64,000 bases of DNA from an uncultured bacterium (GTDB taxonomy: Bacteria; Bdellovibrionota_C; UBA2361; JANWWW01): assembly GCA_938038205.1 (NCBI GenBank), contig CALHSA010000001.1, positions 1 through 64,000 on the forward strand. Reading direction: 5' to 3'. How positions within the stretch are numbered: position 1 is the first letter of the stretch; each line of letters begins with the position of its first letter. The notes below the pieces were generated by a model. That model saw only the letters and a list, made by a program, of their open reading frames with translations. It ran no database searches and was not told the origin of the DNA. Shown here one piece after another: positions 24,406 to 32,581 of the stretch. The position numbers and the translations under genes were made by a program.

Positions 24406-24651
24406 ATGGAGGTAGATAGGCTTTTATTAAACGAAATAACTGATTACTTGAATCAAATAAGAGATATTGAAGCAAACTTGGCCAAGTTTGCAAACTTAAC
24501 CCACAAGTTAAAGGGTGGAATGGCTTTTTACGGCTTTAACCAACCATTAAAAGATCTATCTTCTTTAGAGTTAAAATTAGATGAGTTACGACTCTCATTA
24601 AAAACTGTGGAAAGTATATTAGAAAAAATTAAAATACCTTCTCAAAAATAG
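24406..24651 (+). CDS. Small Hpt-like phosphotransfer protein
   Basis: An 81-residue helical protein. The segment THKLKGGMAFYGF resembles the histidine-phosphotransfer (Hpt) motif (A)HxLKGxxxxxG, with the His at about 32. Full Hpt domains have about 100-120 residues in a four-helix bundle; this one could form only a partial bundle or a dimer. The start is ATG at 24406, with a TTG just before it. It is alone on the plus strand and overlaps the convergent lptE end. If real, it would receive phosphate from a kinase outside the window. Confidence 0.5.
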   Translation: MEVDRLLLNEITDYLNQIRDIEANLAKFANLTHKLKGGMAFYGFNQPLKDLSSLELKLDELRLSLKTVESILEKIKIPSQK

Positions 24652-25210
24652 CCGATTCTATTGATTCTGAGATTTGTTGCGCAAAGAGAGAATTAGTCTG
24701 ATCAGTATCTATTGAACCAACATCTCGAGCAGACCTTAAATCCTTACTTAAATAGCCTTTCGAAATTGAGTCGACGCCACCTTCATCAAAGGCTGCTAAA
24801 CCAACTGCTGAAAAGCTCGATACCTTTTGATCTCCTGAGTTCCAGATTTTATCCCCATTTGCATCCACTAATTCAATGGAGTAAGTTAAAGTTCGATACT
24901 CATCTATATCAAAAGTTCCAGTTTTACCAAGAGCTCCGTAAACTGAATCAAGTTTTTTAAGATTTACCATAATGATTGCATCAGCATGAGCCACATTATC
25001 CACTAGTTCTACATCTCGATAGCGTAGTATAAGTGAAGTAATACTTTCTAGAATTTTAACTTCAAGATCTGTATCGCTAGTAAGATTTTCTCCAAGTTGC
25101 ACTGCTATCTTAGAGTACCTTTCACCAATCTTTGATTGCGATCCAGAAAATTGGTACCCACAAGAAACAAGGAGGAACAGTAAAGCTAGAAAAAATTTAA
25201 AATTCACCAA
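24629..25210 (-). CDS. lptE: LPS-assembly lipoprotein LptE
   Basis: A 193-residue outer-membrane lipoprotein. The signal peptide ends in FLLVSCGYQF; the Cys followed by GYxF is the usual LptE start. The mature fold reads as an LptE/RlpB-type alpha-beta domain (ERYSKIAVQLGENLTS, RDVELVDNVAHADAIIMVN, TLTYSIELVDANG). LptE plugs the LptD barrel that inserts lipopolysaccharide. lptD itself is not seen; leuS and holA, common neighbours elsewhere, are absent too. It overlaps the next upstream gene by 14 nt. Confidence 0.82.
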   Translation of the reverse strand: MVNFKFFLALLFLLVSCGYQFSGSQSKIGERYSKIAVQLGENLTSDTDLEVKILESITSLILRYRDVELVDNVAHADAIIMVNLKKLDSVYGALGKTGTFDIDEYRTLTYSIELVDANGDKIWNSGDQKVSSFSAVGLAAFDEGGVDSISKGYLSKDLRSARDVGSIDTDQTNSLFAQQISESIESAIFEKVF

Positions 25211-25481
25211 GCTCCAATTTTATCAAAAATCTAATTTTATTTTGTACCTCTTGTAACCTTTCAGCAACAATACTCTTAGCTGAGCTAATAAGAGCATTCA
25301 ATTTGTTTAATTCTTGCTGAATCTTCTCTAGATCCTCTTTTGAAAAATCTAACATTTTAGTCTCGAGTAATGAATGAATTTTTTCTACAAGTAAATTAAG
25401 CCTATCATAATTATGCTGAGCTAAAGCTTCAAGACACTGATTAATTAAGGCTTGAATTTCTTGAGAACTACTGGCTGTCAT
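25197..25481 (-). CDS. Unknown small coiled-coil protein
   Basis: A 94-residue, all-helical, acidic protein without signal peptide, not recognised. Heptad-like Leu/Ile spacing (LNLLVEKIHSLLETKMLDF, LEKIQQELNKLNALISSAK) suggests a coiled coil. The size and layout recall flagellar or type III chaperones (FlgN/FliT type), but no specific motif is seen. The gene ends inside the lptE start (14-nt overlap), so the two are likely co-translated. Confidence 0.6.
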   Translation of the reverse strand: MTASSSQEIQALINQCLEALAQHNYDRLNLLVEKIHSLLETKMLDFSKEDLEKIQQELNKLNALISSAKSIVAERLQEVQNKIRFLIKLELGEF

Positions 25482-25487
25482 TCAAAC

Positions 25488-25913
25488 TTATGGTGTAGAA
25501 AAATTACCTAAAAGCAGTTGGTTTGAATCTGATTGAATATTACAAAACTTGAGTGCTTCTAAAAAGAATCCTCTGCCAATAGCTGATAGAAATAAAAAAC
25601 CAAACTGCAGTAATTTAATAACAGTATATACGATCGAATTAAATACCTTTAGGTTTTCTGGTATGACTTTAACTCCCTTTGCGAAACCAAAATGAGTTAA
25701 ACCTTTTTTGGTAAGCTTCAGCAAAGGATATATTGAATACTTTCTTAAAAACATCACTGTGTAATTGTACCGTTTCAAAATTATATTTTTGCTCCTAATC
25801 ACAAATAACGTAAGATAGAAAAAAACCGTCCTTCTGTGCTTATTTTTAACTGTAAGCTGAAAATTATATTTGAAAGAATCTTTAACATTAAAAAAGTTTA
25901 AATTTTTTAGCAT
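25488..25913 (-). CDS. Doubtful small basic protein
   Basis: A 141-residue frame, not recognised, with unusual composition: Phe-, Leu-, Lys- and Asn-rich. Two hydrophobic stretches (VFFYLTLFVIRS and KLLQFGFLFLSAIGRGFFLEAL) might be membrane helices. A shorter version from an internal ATG at 25754 would have 88 residues and keep only the second. It fits tightly between hpf and the coiled-coil gene on the same strand, which supports something being there. Base composition looks more like spacer than like the neighbouring genes, so it could also be a non-coding leader. Confidence 0.35.
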   Translation of the reverse strand: MLKNLNFFNVKDSFKYNFQLTVKNKHRRTVFFYLTLFVIRSKNIILKRYNYTVMFLRKYSIYPLLKLTKKGLTHFGFAKGVKVIPENLKVFNSIVYTVIKLLQFGFLFLSAIGRGFFLEALKFCNIQSDSNQLLLGNFSTP

Positions 25914-25941
25914 GCCATGACTGAGAATCTACCATCCAAAC

Positions 25942-26250
25942 TTACTGTTTTTCATGAAGTTTCTCTTTGTGTCGTCTTAATTGCTCCCGTATAATACTTT
26001 TCAATCGGTTGACCAGGGTATAAAAATCCTTCTCCTCAGTTGATACAACTAGTGTAAAGTTTGGGAATCGAGCCGAAACCTCACCAAAACAGAGATTCTT
26101 TTTACTTAATATCACGTGAACAAAAACGTTTCGATCGAAAAAACTTTTAAAAACACTAGTAAACTTTTTTTTTATATGTTCAGTCAAAGATGGGCTTGAT
26201 TGAAAGTTTCTAAATGTAATTTTAAATTCAATATTACTTTCGGTAGACAT
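25942..26250 (-). CDS. hpf: Ribosome hibernation-promoting factor (short HPF/RaiA type)
   Basis: A 102-residue protein of the HPF/YfiA family that silences ribosomes in slow growth. The beta-alpha-beta-beta-beta-alpha plan is visible: EFKITFRNFQSSPSLTEHIK, VFVHVILSKKN, GEVSARFPNFTLVVST, DFYTLVNRLKSIIREQLRRHK. The basic C-terminal helix is typical. The conserved order lptC-lptA-lptB-rpoN-hpf seen in many proteobacteria supports the assignment. It is the short form, without the C-terminal dimerisation domain. Confidence 0.85.
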   Translation of the reverse strand: MSTESNIEFKITFRNFQSSPSLTEHIKKKFTSVFKSFFDRNVFVHVILSKKNLCFGEVSARFPNFTLVVSTEEKDFYTLVNRLKSIIREQLRRHKEKLHEKQ

Positions 26251-26277
26251 TTTTGTAATTTTACCTAAAGTGTTAGT

Positions 26278-27627
26278 TCAAAGCGAGAACCTTCGTTCTG
26301 CTAACTGCCTTCGGTGTACAGCTGATGGTATTTTTAAATTTTCTCTATATTTTGCCACAGTTCTTCTAGCTATGTTTATTTTAAACTTTTGATTAAGAAT
26401 ATTAGCTATCTCTGCATCGTTGTATGGATTTTCCTTATCTTCAGTATTAACTATTTCCAAAATTAAAGTTTTAACTTTATCTGAGGAAGCTGAATTTTCC
26501 TCATTGATCCGATTTACAAAAAATCTCTTTAACTCAAAAATACCAAATGGAGTTTCGATGAATTTATTATTCGTAGCTCGACTAACCGTACTCTCGTGAA
26601 GATTCAATTTTGTAGCTATATCCTTAAGGGTTAGTGGTTTCAAAGATTCAGCTCCTTTGCTAATCAAGAACTGTTTTTGTTCTTCACAGATTGTTTGAGC
26701 GATTCTTAGAAGACTACTTTCCCTCTGCTTGCAGGCTTTGGTTAAATTCTGAGCTAAGCGAATTTTCTCCCTAAAAATCCTTGCCAACTCTTTATCGTTG
26801 CAGTTATCCACGTATTCCTTTTTGAACTTAATTTTTGGGAGCTTAGTTTTAACTAGCTCTACTCTCAGAGAGTCTCCCACGATCTCTACTCGAAGGTCAG
26901 GTTGTACATGAAGAACAAATTCATTATCAAATTGCAATCCTGGCTTAGGATTTAAATTTCTTATTATTTTTATAGCTTCAAAGACCTTCTCCTCCTCTAC
27001 TCCAAGTTTTTTTGAGATAAGATCAAATCTACCCCTTACAAGTAGCTCTTTAAACTCTGTAAGTATTCTAACTGGAATACTATCTGAATTTAAACCCATG
27101 GCAGATAACTGCCAACATAAGCTCTCAATGGCATCCCTAGCTCCAACTCCAACAGGATCAAAAGACTTGAAATATTCCAAAGCTTCTTTAACAGTTTCAA
27201 CTGGAAGATTACATATAGATGCTAATTCGGTATCAGAGATCTCCCTGAATCCGTTTCTATTTAAATAATAGGTTGCCACTCTTAATACCTCTTTAAATTG
27301 TTCCGATACATTGAGTTCTGAGATTTGCTCAAATAAGTACTCTTGCAGTGATTTGGTTTGTGAAAAATTTTCAATAGATTCTAGACTCTCAAAATTTTCC
27401 CTCTTGAATCTGGCATACTCTTTCTCTATTTGGAGATTTTTTTCAAGCTCCTCAACTGGCAAGTATTCAGTTTTTTCCTCAAACTCAACCAAAGGATTTT
27501 CACTAAGTTCACGAATAATCTCATCAACAAGATCCAGATTATTAAGCTGAAGTAATTTTAAAATTTGTTGAAGTTGTGGTGTTATACTGACAGAGGTAGA
27601 GAGCTGTTGTACTAATTTGTTCTTCAC
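26278..27627 (-). CDS. rpoN: RNA polymerase sigma-54 factor RpoN
   Basis: A 449-residue sigma-54. Region I at the N-terminus is Gln/Leu-rich (SITPQLQQILKLLQLNNLDL), the activator-contact part. The core-binding domain spans about 90-270. The helix-turn-helix is near 330-360 (TLKDIATKLNLHESTVSRA), with KFIETPFGIFELK beyond it. The RpoN box ARRTVAKYRE is intact at 420-429. The start is GTG. It lies between lptB and hpf, the standard arrangement. The acidic region II is short. With the NtrC-type regulator in the window it indicates an active sigma-54 circuit. Confidence 0.96.
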   Translation of the reverse strand: MKNKLVQQLSTSVSITPQLQQILKLLQLNNLDLVDEIIRELSENPLVEFEEKTEYLPVEELEKNLQIEKEYARFKRENFESLESIENFSQTKSLQEYLFEQISELNVSEQFKEVLRVATYYLNRNGFREISDTELASICNLPVETVKEALEYFKSFDPVGVGARDAIESLCWQLSAMGLNSDSIPVRILTEFKELLVRGRFDLISKKLGVEEEKVFEAIKIIRNLNPKPGLQFDNEFVLHVQPDLRVEIVGDSLRVELVKTKLPKIKFKKEYVDNCNDKELARIFREKIRLAQNLTKACKQRESSLLRIAQTICEEQKQFLISKGAESLKPLTLKDIATKLNLHESTVSRATNNKFIETPFGIFELKRFFVNRINEENSASSDKVKTLILEIVNTEDKENPYNDAEIANILNQKFKINIARRTVAKYRENLKIPSAVHRRQLAERRFSL

Positions 27628-27660
27628 AGATGCCTATTTTTTAGATGCAACAATAAATTC

Positions 27661-28383
27661 CTAGTTAGAAATAAATGATTTCCCAAAGTAGTATTTGATA
27701 GCATTTTCGTTAGAAATTAACTCTTGACTACTCCCATGGGCTATTATTTGCCCATCTACGAGAACATAACCTCTGTCACATATTTTTAAAGTTTCTCTTA
27801 CATTATGGTCAGTAACAAGTATCCCTAATCCCTTGTCTTTCAAATGTTTGATAACCAATTGAATATCCTGAATCGCTAAAGGATCAATTCCCGCAAAAGG
27901 TTCATCCAAAAGGAAAAATTTTGGATTTAAAGCACAAGCTCGCGCTACCTCAGTTCGTCTTTTTTCCCCCCCTGATAAGGTATATGCAGCAGAGTATTTA
28001 ACTTTTTGCAACCCAAACTCTTCAACGAGTTTTTCTGCTTCTTCCAACCTATCTTGCTTGCTTAAATCATCTCTCTGCTCTAAGGCAACAAGAATATTAT
28101 CTATTACTGATAAGTTCCTGAAAATTGAAGTCTCTTGAGGTAAATAACCAAGACCCAATCTTACCCTAGCGTACATTGGTAATTTAGTAATTTCTACGCC
28201 ATCTAAAAAGACTTTGCCAGAGTCAGGAGTTATTTCTCCTACTATCATGTAAAAAGTTGTTGTTTTGCCTGCACCATTCGGTCCTAACAAACCAACAACC
28301 TCTCCCCTTTTACACTCTATTGTCACTCCTCGAACTACTGGCCTCTTTTCGTACTTTTTATGCAAATCTTGACCGGTTAGCAT
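27661..28383 (-). CDS. lptB: LPS export ABC transporter ATPase LptB
   Basis: A 240-residue ABC ATPase that powers lipopolysaccharide extraction with LptF/LptG. Walker A is GPNGAGKT, followed by the Q-loop region GYLPQETSIFRNL typical of LptB. The signature is LSGGEKRR and Walker B FFLLDEPFAGIDP. The switch His is in TDHNVRE. The start ATG overlaps the lptA stop (TAATG). The lptF and lptG permease genes are not in the window. Confidence 0.94.
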   Translation of the reverse strand: MLTGQDLHKKYEKRPVVRGVTIECKRGEVVGLLGPNGAGKTTTFYMIVGEITPDSGKVFLDGVEITKLPMYARVRLGLGYLPQETSIFRNLSVIDNILVALEQRDDLSKQDRLEEAEKLVEEFGLQKVKYSAAYTLSGGEKRRTEVARACALNPKFFLLDEPFAGIDPLAIQDIQLVIKHLKDKGLGILVTDHNVRETLKICDRGYVLVDGQIIAHGSSQELISNENAIKYYFGKSFISN

Positions 28384-28826
28384 TATTTCAATTTTTGCTC
28401 CTCATAAATTATTGTTTCAACGTTTCCAAATGCCTCAAAAGTGTCTGAGTCTATGTAATAAATTATCTCTTTAGCTAGTAAAGAGTTCTTATCTTTAATA
28501 ATTCTTGGGCTTCCTGAGATAGTTAGAGTTCTCTTCTCTTGATTATAGACAGCTTTCTCTCCCATTACCTCAGTTCCATTGTTACTAATTACGTGAACTG
28601 ACCCTACTGCTGTTAAATCTTTGATGTTCTCGTTTTCATCTAATTTTCCATAAAGCTTATTACAGTAAATTGTTGCTTGATCTGTTTGAAGTTTTACCGA
28701 ACCTTCGTATGAAAAATACCTTTCCTTCAAGTTTCCAGACAAAGATTCAGCTTTAATAATCCAACTTTTTTGACTATGTAAAAAGGCAAGATAAAAGATA
28801 AAAACTATAAGCTTAAACTTGTCCAT
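28383..28826 (-). CDS. lptA: LPS transport periplasmic protein LptA
   Basis: A 147-residue OstA-like periplasmic protein that bridges inner and outer membranes for LPS. The ATG at 28826 gives a clean signal peptide (MDKFKLIVFIFYLAFLHS). A TTG 18 nt upstream is less likely. The beta-jellyroll repeats show YEGSVKLQTDQATIYCNKLY, TAVGSVHVIS, GEKAVYNQEKRTLTISGSP and SDTFEAFGNVET. It overlaps lptC by 14 nt and lptB by 1 nt. Length is slightly under the usual 170-185. Confidence 0.87.
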   Translation of the reverse strand: MDKFKLIVFIFYLAFLHSQKSWIIKAESLSGNLKERYFSYEGSVKLQTDQATIYCNKLYGKLDENENIKDLTAVGSVHVISNNGTEVMGEKAVYNQEKRTLTISGSPRIIKDKNSLLAKEIIYYIDSDTFEAFGNVETIIYEEQKLK

Positions 28827-29367
28827 TTTTAGTAACCGTTTCAACTTTACCTGTTAAGTTAAAGTCTAAGTTTTCGATATTAAAAGTAACTCTACTTGCT
28901 TGAATTAGATAGTCTTTTGTCAGAATTTTCACTCCGTAGCAATCGAGATCTCTCTGATTTTTTAAAAAACAAGAATCAGATCTTAATTCTACTCCCTCAG
29001 ATTTAAGGACAAAATGCACATCTCCATCAATTTTTAATTCTTTGATTCTATTGTTTTCAAGAGTAACCACCCCCCAGGATGCTTCTAAAACATATTCTTG
29101 ATCTTTAGCTGTTATCTCTAAAAAGAAATCTTTTATTTCAAATTCATTAGTGTTGTAAATGAAGGCTTTGTTGGATTTTAACCGCCAACGCAGATTGCCA
29201 GAACTTTCAAAAATCTTAACGAAATCTCCTATCTCCCCTACTACTTTTGTAGACTCTGGAGCTTTGTAATTTTTTAAATCTGATTTACTTTTCCAAAGAA
29301 TAAGTAGAATAGACGCAAAGATCGCCAATATGGTTGAGAATGCAAATATGAATTTAAATTTAATCAT
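28813..29367 (-). CDS. lptC: LPS export protein LptC
   Basis: A 184-residue bitopic protein. A membrane helix at about 7-26 anchors a periplasmic OstA-like beta domain (GNLRWRLKSNKAFIYNTNEF, LENNRIKELKIDGDVHFVL, VELRSDSCFLKNQRD). LptC receives LPS from the LptB2FG complex and passes it to LptA, encoded next. The start overlaps the glycosyltransferase stop in an ATGATTAA junction. The kdsC/kdsD genes that often precede lptC are replaced by a glycosyltransferase here. Confidence 0.85.
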   Translation of the reverse strand: MIKFKFIFAFSTILAIFASILLILWKSKSDLKNYKAPESTKVVGEIGDFVKIFESSGNLRWRLKSNKAFIYNTNEFEIKDFFLEITAKDQEYVLEASWGVVTLENNRIKELKIDGDVHFVLKSEGVELRSDSCFLKNQRDLDCYGVKILTKDYLIQASRVTFNIENLDFNLTGKVETVTKNGQV

Positions 29368-30538
29368 TTCTACCCTTTATCATTAAAGTAATCTCATTAA
29401 AAATAGTCCTTACTCTTTGAGTAAATTGTTCCCTAGAGTAGTTACTTAGAAATCTTAATCTTGCATTCTGACCCTTTTTTTCTGATTCCTCTCCCTTTAA
29501 CAATGCATCCATCAACCCTTGAGAGATCGAGTTGGGATCTAAGTTAACTAGATAAGCTGAGTCCTCATCTAAAACTTGAGTATGACTTTTAATGGCAGTA
29601 GCCACTATAGGCTTTCCAGCTGCCATGTACGTGTAAATTTTCATTGGAGTGTTGCTCCCAAACAACCGGGGCGAAACCAAAACATCTGCCAAAGAAAAAA
29701 AAGGTGGCAAATCCTCAGGTTTTTTCTGACCAAGGAAAAAAACTGCATGATCAATTTTAAGCTGTTTTGATTTTTTTCTGTAATAAGAGATTGAATTTGG
29801 AGTTCCCCCAATAATTACGAGACAAATATCAGAAAATCCTTTCTGAATCAGAATTTTAAAGCCCTCAAGCAAAAGATCAATTCCCTGATACCTTTCTAAA
29901 TTCCCAGTGTACAGTATAACTTTTTTGCCTTCGAAGTAATGCGTTGAGTCAGTTTCCGTACAAGGATTATCCTTTACATCAAAACCGCAATCTTCAAGTA
30001 AATAACATTGCAATGCTCCAAGTTGAACTGCTTTAAATGAGAGTTCGCGCGATACCGCTATTGTGCATAAAGAATTTGAGAAAGAGCTCCCGTAAATAGA
30101 GTAGAGTAGTCTCTTGAAAGGTAATAAAAATTTAAATCTTTGTAACAGCTGTTCTACAATATCCGAGTCCATATCGACTACCAATGGAACGTTCTTCCCA
30201 AGAAAAAAGTTTGCAAAAATCGCCGCTTCCTCTACTGCAATTATAACGTCATATTTGTTTGTGTTAATCAATTCTGCAGCCGAATTAATAAGGTAAAGAT
30301 TGATGAAAATTTTTTTCCAAGAAAATCCAGGCTTAAGATTTAGAAAAAACTTAGGGTAATTCGTCCTCAGTACTTTAACATTTTTGGGCAAGGGTATGTC
30401 CTCTCCTTCTAATAGACACAACAAATCTATGTTTATGTTAGTATCCTCCAAAGATTCGCATAGGAGCTTTATTGCAATTGGAGTTCCTCTATTCTGATAG
30501 AAAGGCTGAGGAGCGAGTATAAGAGCATCTAAACCCAT
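29360..30538 (-). CDS. GT-B glycosyltransferase (family 4-like)
   Basis: A 392-residue glycosyltransferase with the two-domain GT-B fold. The N-terminal acceptor domain starts with LDALILAPQPFYQNRGTPIA. The C-terminal nucleotide-sugar domain has KVILYTGNLERYQGIDLLLEGF, FSLADVLVSPRLFGSNTPMK and IYTYMAAGKPIVAT. The usual E-x7-E motif is relaxed. It shares an operon with lptC, lptA and lptB, so the likely product is a lipopolysaccharide or lipid-linked sugar. The sugar donor cannot be told from sequence. It diverges from fliL with 48 nt between starts. Confidence 0.85.
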   Translation of the reverse strand: MGLDALILAPQPFYQNRGTPIAIKLLCESLEDTNINIDLLCLLEGEDIPLPKNVKVLRTNYPKFFLNLKPGFSWKKIFINLYLINSAAELINTNKYDVIIAVEEAAIFANFFLGKNVPLVVDMDSDIVEQLLQRFKFLLPFKRLLYSIYGSSFSNSLCTIAVSRELSFKAVQLGALQCYLLEDCGFDVKDNPCTETDSTHYFEGKKVILYTGNLERYQGIDLLLEGFKILIQKGFSDICLVIIGGTPNSISYYRKKSKQLKIDHAVFFLGQKKPEDLPPFFSLADVLVSPRLFGSNTPMKIYTYMAAGKPIVATAIKSHTQVLDEDSAYLVNLDPNSISQGLMDALLKGEESEKKGQNARLRFLSNYSREQFTQRVRTIFNEITLMIKGRND

Positions 30539-30575
30539 TAATTTTACTTAAGAATTATGCCAGAAAAGCGATTAG

Positions 30576-30581
30576 TATCAT
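30576..30581 (+). promoter_or_regulatory. Probable -10 element of the fliL-like gene
   Basis: TATCAT ends 5 nt before the fliL-like ATG, so any transcript would start at the start codon. A TTATGC hexamer lies 15 nt upstream of it. No sigma-28 match is seen here. Confidence 0.4.
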
Positions 30582-30586
30582 AACAA

Positions 30587-31111
30587 ATGGCAGAGACTGA
30601 AAATAAGACTGATGAAACACCAAAAAAAAAGAGCAAATTACCCCTAATACTAGCTTTAGTTGTAATTTTATCTGCAGCAGGAGTAGGAGCTTTTTTATTT
30701 TTGAAACCAAAAAATAAAGAAGAGCAGATAGATGAGTCCCTTTTTTATAAACAGGCTTTACTCGATACATTTATCGTAAATTTAATGTCCAACAAACATT
30801 TTCTTAAAGTAACTATTTTTATTGAATATAACCCATTTGCACTTGAAAGATGGAAAAAACAATACTTAGGGGGCGGACATGGGGGTGGTAAAGCTGATCC
30901 TTTTGCTCTTCCTCCGGAGCTAGCAGAAAAAAAAATAAAACTCTCTCACGTAGTTATAACAACTTTATCCTCTAAAACTGCGGATCACTTATTAAAACCT
31001 GAGGGGAAAGAACTTTTGAGAGAGGAATTAGTAATGAAACTGAATGAAGCTTTAGACGCTACAGAAAACATTATAGTTGATGTTAAGTTTAGCGAGTTTA
31101 TTATACAGTAA
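30587..31111 (+). CDS. fliL: FliL-like flagellar basal body protein
   Basis: A 174-residue bitopic protein. A basic cytoplasmic start (TPKKKSKLP) leads to one membrane helix at about 19-41. The periplasmic domain then shows DTFIVNLMSNKHFLKVTIFIEY, a Gly/His-rich loop (GGGHGGGKADP) and LSHVVITTLSSKTADHLLKPEGKELLREELVMKLNEAL. FliL wraps the stators and affects torque. It is one of only two flagellar structural genes in the window, and it is separated from flagellin by 7 kb. The Gly/His loop is an insertion not usual for FliL. Confidence 0.85.
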   Translation: MAETENKTDETPKKKSKLPLILALVVILSAAGVGAFLFLKPKNKEEQIDESLFYKQALLDTFIVNLMSNKHFLKVTIFIEYNPFALERWKKQYLGGGHGGGKADPFALPPELAEKKIKLSHVVITTLSSKTADHLLKPEGKELLREELVMKLNEALDATENIIVDVKFSEFIIQ

Positions 31112-31559
31112 AATTATTTTCATATTCGGAGTATACTCACTTAGTTCTATTACTCCTGAATTTAAAGTGGTTAAGTACAGTACAAAACGGGAGCATAAAA
31201 GATTCCTGTATTGGCTTAAAGATGGCACCACCACTCACTATGGAGTTTTCCTTTGGAGGTTACATTTTCAAAAATGTAATCTTACTGAGTTTAAACCTGG
31301 TTTCATAAGGATAAAATCGATGATTATTTTCCCTGATAAAACCAGATTCTTATCGCAAGCTTTTGAAAAAAAAATTAAATCACATGAGACTCAGCACATG
31401 ATACACCTTCTAACTTCAATACCAAGCTTTGAGAAGCTTTTAAAAAGAAGCTGTTTTCAATCAAAAGAGGTGTTTGAAGGACAAATAAAAAATTTATTCC
31501 TCTCCGTAAAATACAAAGATATACTTTTAGACCTAAAAACTTCTCATGGATTAATTTAA
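31080..31559 (+). CDS. Possible secreted zinc protease (DUF922-like)
   Basis: A 159-residue protein begun inside the end of fliL (32-nt overlap). The N-terminal 20 residues are hydrophobic and could be a signal peptide (LASLLYSKIIFIFGVYSLS). HETQH at about 100-105 is followed by CFQSK about 30 residues on, and the end reads LDLKTSHGLI. DUF922 proteins, predicted secreted Zn-dependent proteases, share the HExxH-like motif, a later Cys and a final T-x-HG, which is why I suggest that family. The similarity is partial and the function unproven. Confidence 0.5.
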   Translation: MLSLASLLYSKIIFIFGVYSLSSITPEFKVVKYSTKREHKRFLYWLKDGTTTHYGVFLWRLHFQKCNLTEFKPGFIRIKSMIIFPDKTRFLSQAFEKKIKSHETQHMIHLLTSIPSFEKLLKRSCFQSKEVFEGQIKNLFLSVKYKDILLDLKTSHGLI

Positions 31560-31561
31560 CG

Positions 31562-32194
31562 CTACTCTCTTGGTTCTTTAAAAACGTAGGTAGTATATTC
31601 GTACAGTCCATAGTCAGATCTAAAAATAAAATGCCTGGAAAGTTTACTTTTCAAAAACGAGGCCAGTTTATCAAAAGGTACATGAAAAAGATCCTCTCTC
31701 TCCCAATCTACATGTTTAGACATTAAATTGAATGCTAAACCTTTTTTACAAACTTGAAACAGTTTCAAAATGACTTCAGAAAAATAATCCCACATTTCGT
31801 CGAAAGTCATGTTCCTTTTCTCAGTAAATACGCCATTGGCAATAATGTAGTCATAGGTTGTTTGAATATCATTCTCAAGAATATCAATTTCAAAAAAAAC
31901 GACATCGGGGAATTTTTCTTTGCATTTTGAAACGAATAAACTTGATATGTCGCAACCTTCGTAATATATCTGTTTTAAATTTTTTTTTCTTATATATTCT
32001 AAGAGATGACCAAGTCCGCATCCAAAATCTAGTAGAGTGCAAGGGGAATTTATATTTAAAATATCCAGCATCACTTTGTATCTTTTCTGAGCATCATCAA
32101 ATTTAGGCCAGTCTACACCTAAATGGGAATCGCCATGCTTACAGAAACACTCCTCGTAATGTGAGATAAGCTCTAAATATTTTTTATTCCTCAT
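31562..32194 (-). CDS. Class I SAM-dependent methyltransferase
   Basis: A 210-residue methyltransferase. Motif I is LLDFGCGLGHLLEYI, the AdoMet-binding Gly-rich loop; later strands include YEGCDISSLFVSKCKEKF and TYDYIIANGVF. The target is not evident; the C-terminal half (FSEVILKLFQVCKKGLAFNL) is like trans-aconitate or small-molecule methyltransferases. The ATG at 32194 overlaps the end of the FHA gene by 11 nt; a TTG nine bases upstream is possible. Coupling to an FHA protein is unusual and may hint at a signalling-linked substrate. Confidence 0.82.
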   Translation of the reverse strand: MRNKKYLELISHYEECFCKHGDSHLGVDWPKFDDAQKRYKVMLDILNINSPCTLLDFGCGLGHLLEYIRKKNLKQIYYEGCDISSLFVSKCKEKFPDVVFFEIDILENDIQTTYDYIIANGVFTEKRNMTFDEMWDYFSEVILKLFQVCKKGLAFNLMSKHVDWEREDLFHVPFDKLASFLKSKLSRHFIFRSDYGLYEYTTYVFKEPRE

Positions 32195-32519
32195 GAGGTT
32201 CAAGTTTCAGAAGCAGTTCCCCAACTACCAAAAAATCTCCTCTCTCAAATTTAAATTTCTCCCCTTGTGGAATCTGTATCAGTTTTCCAGTACGAAAAAT
32301 AAAGGTACCATTTTTACTTCCTAGATCAATGATAAATAGATCATTCCCTTCTTCGATTATTTCACAATGTTGTTGACTTATCATGTGATTAGGATCAAAA
32401 TCGTCCAGATCAAGAACTTCTTCAGATTCAACCAATCCTCTGCCAACCAAAAGTGGAATCCTCCTAAAAAAAATTCGACCTGCATAGATGCCCGACAAAA
32501 TTTCTACATTTATTTTCAT
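32184..32519 (-). CDS. FHA-domain protein
   Basis: A 111-residue protein that is essentially one forkhead-associated domain, which binds phosphothreonine peptides. The motif set is VGRGL, HMISQQHCEI and DLGSKNGTFI, followed by a beta strand with EKFKFERGDFLVVGELLLKL. There is no kinase domain. A TGTATAAT extended -10 lies 14 nt before the ATG on the minus strand (32539-32534), diverging from the rng promoter. FHA proteins occur in type VI/III regulation and in cell-shape signalling; the partner kinase is not in the window. Confidence 0.88.
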   Translation of the reverse strand: MKINVEILSGIYAGRIFFRRIPLLVGRGLVESEEVLDLDDFDPNHMISQQHCEIIEEGNDLFIIDLGSKNGTFIFRTGKLIQIPQGEKFKFERGDFLVVGELLLKLEPHEE

Positions 32520-32581
32520 CAGTTGGACACTTAATTATACATCTCTCTAACTCTAACTTTTAAATAAAATTTTGTATCTGA

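Noticed and set aside
30555-30770. Minus-strand hydrophobic frame opposite the start of fliL
   Set aside because: The hydrophobicity comes from reading the Lys-rich fliL start in antisense; it overlaps a divergent promoter region.
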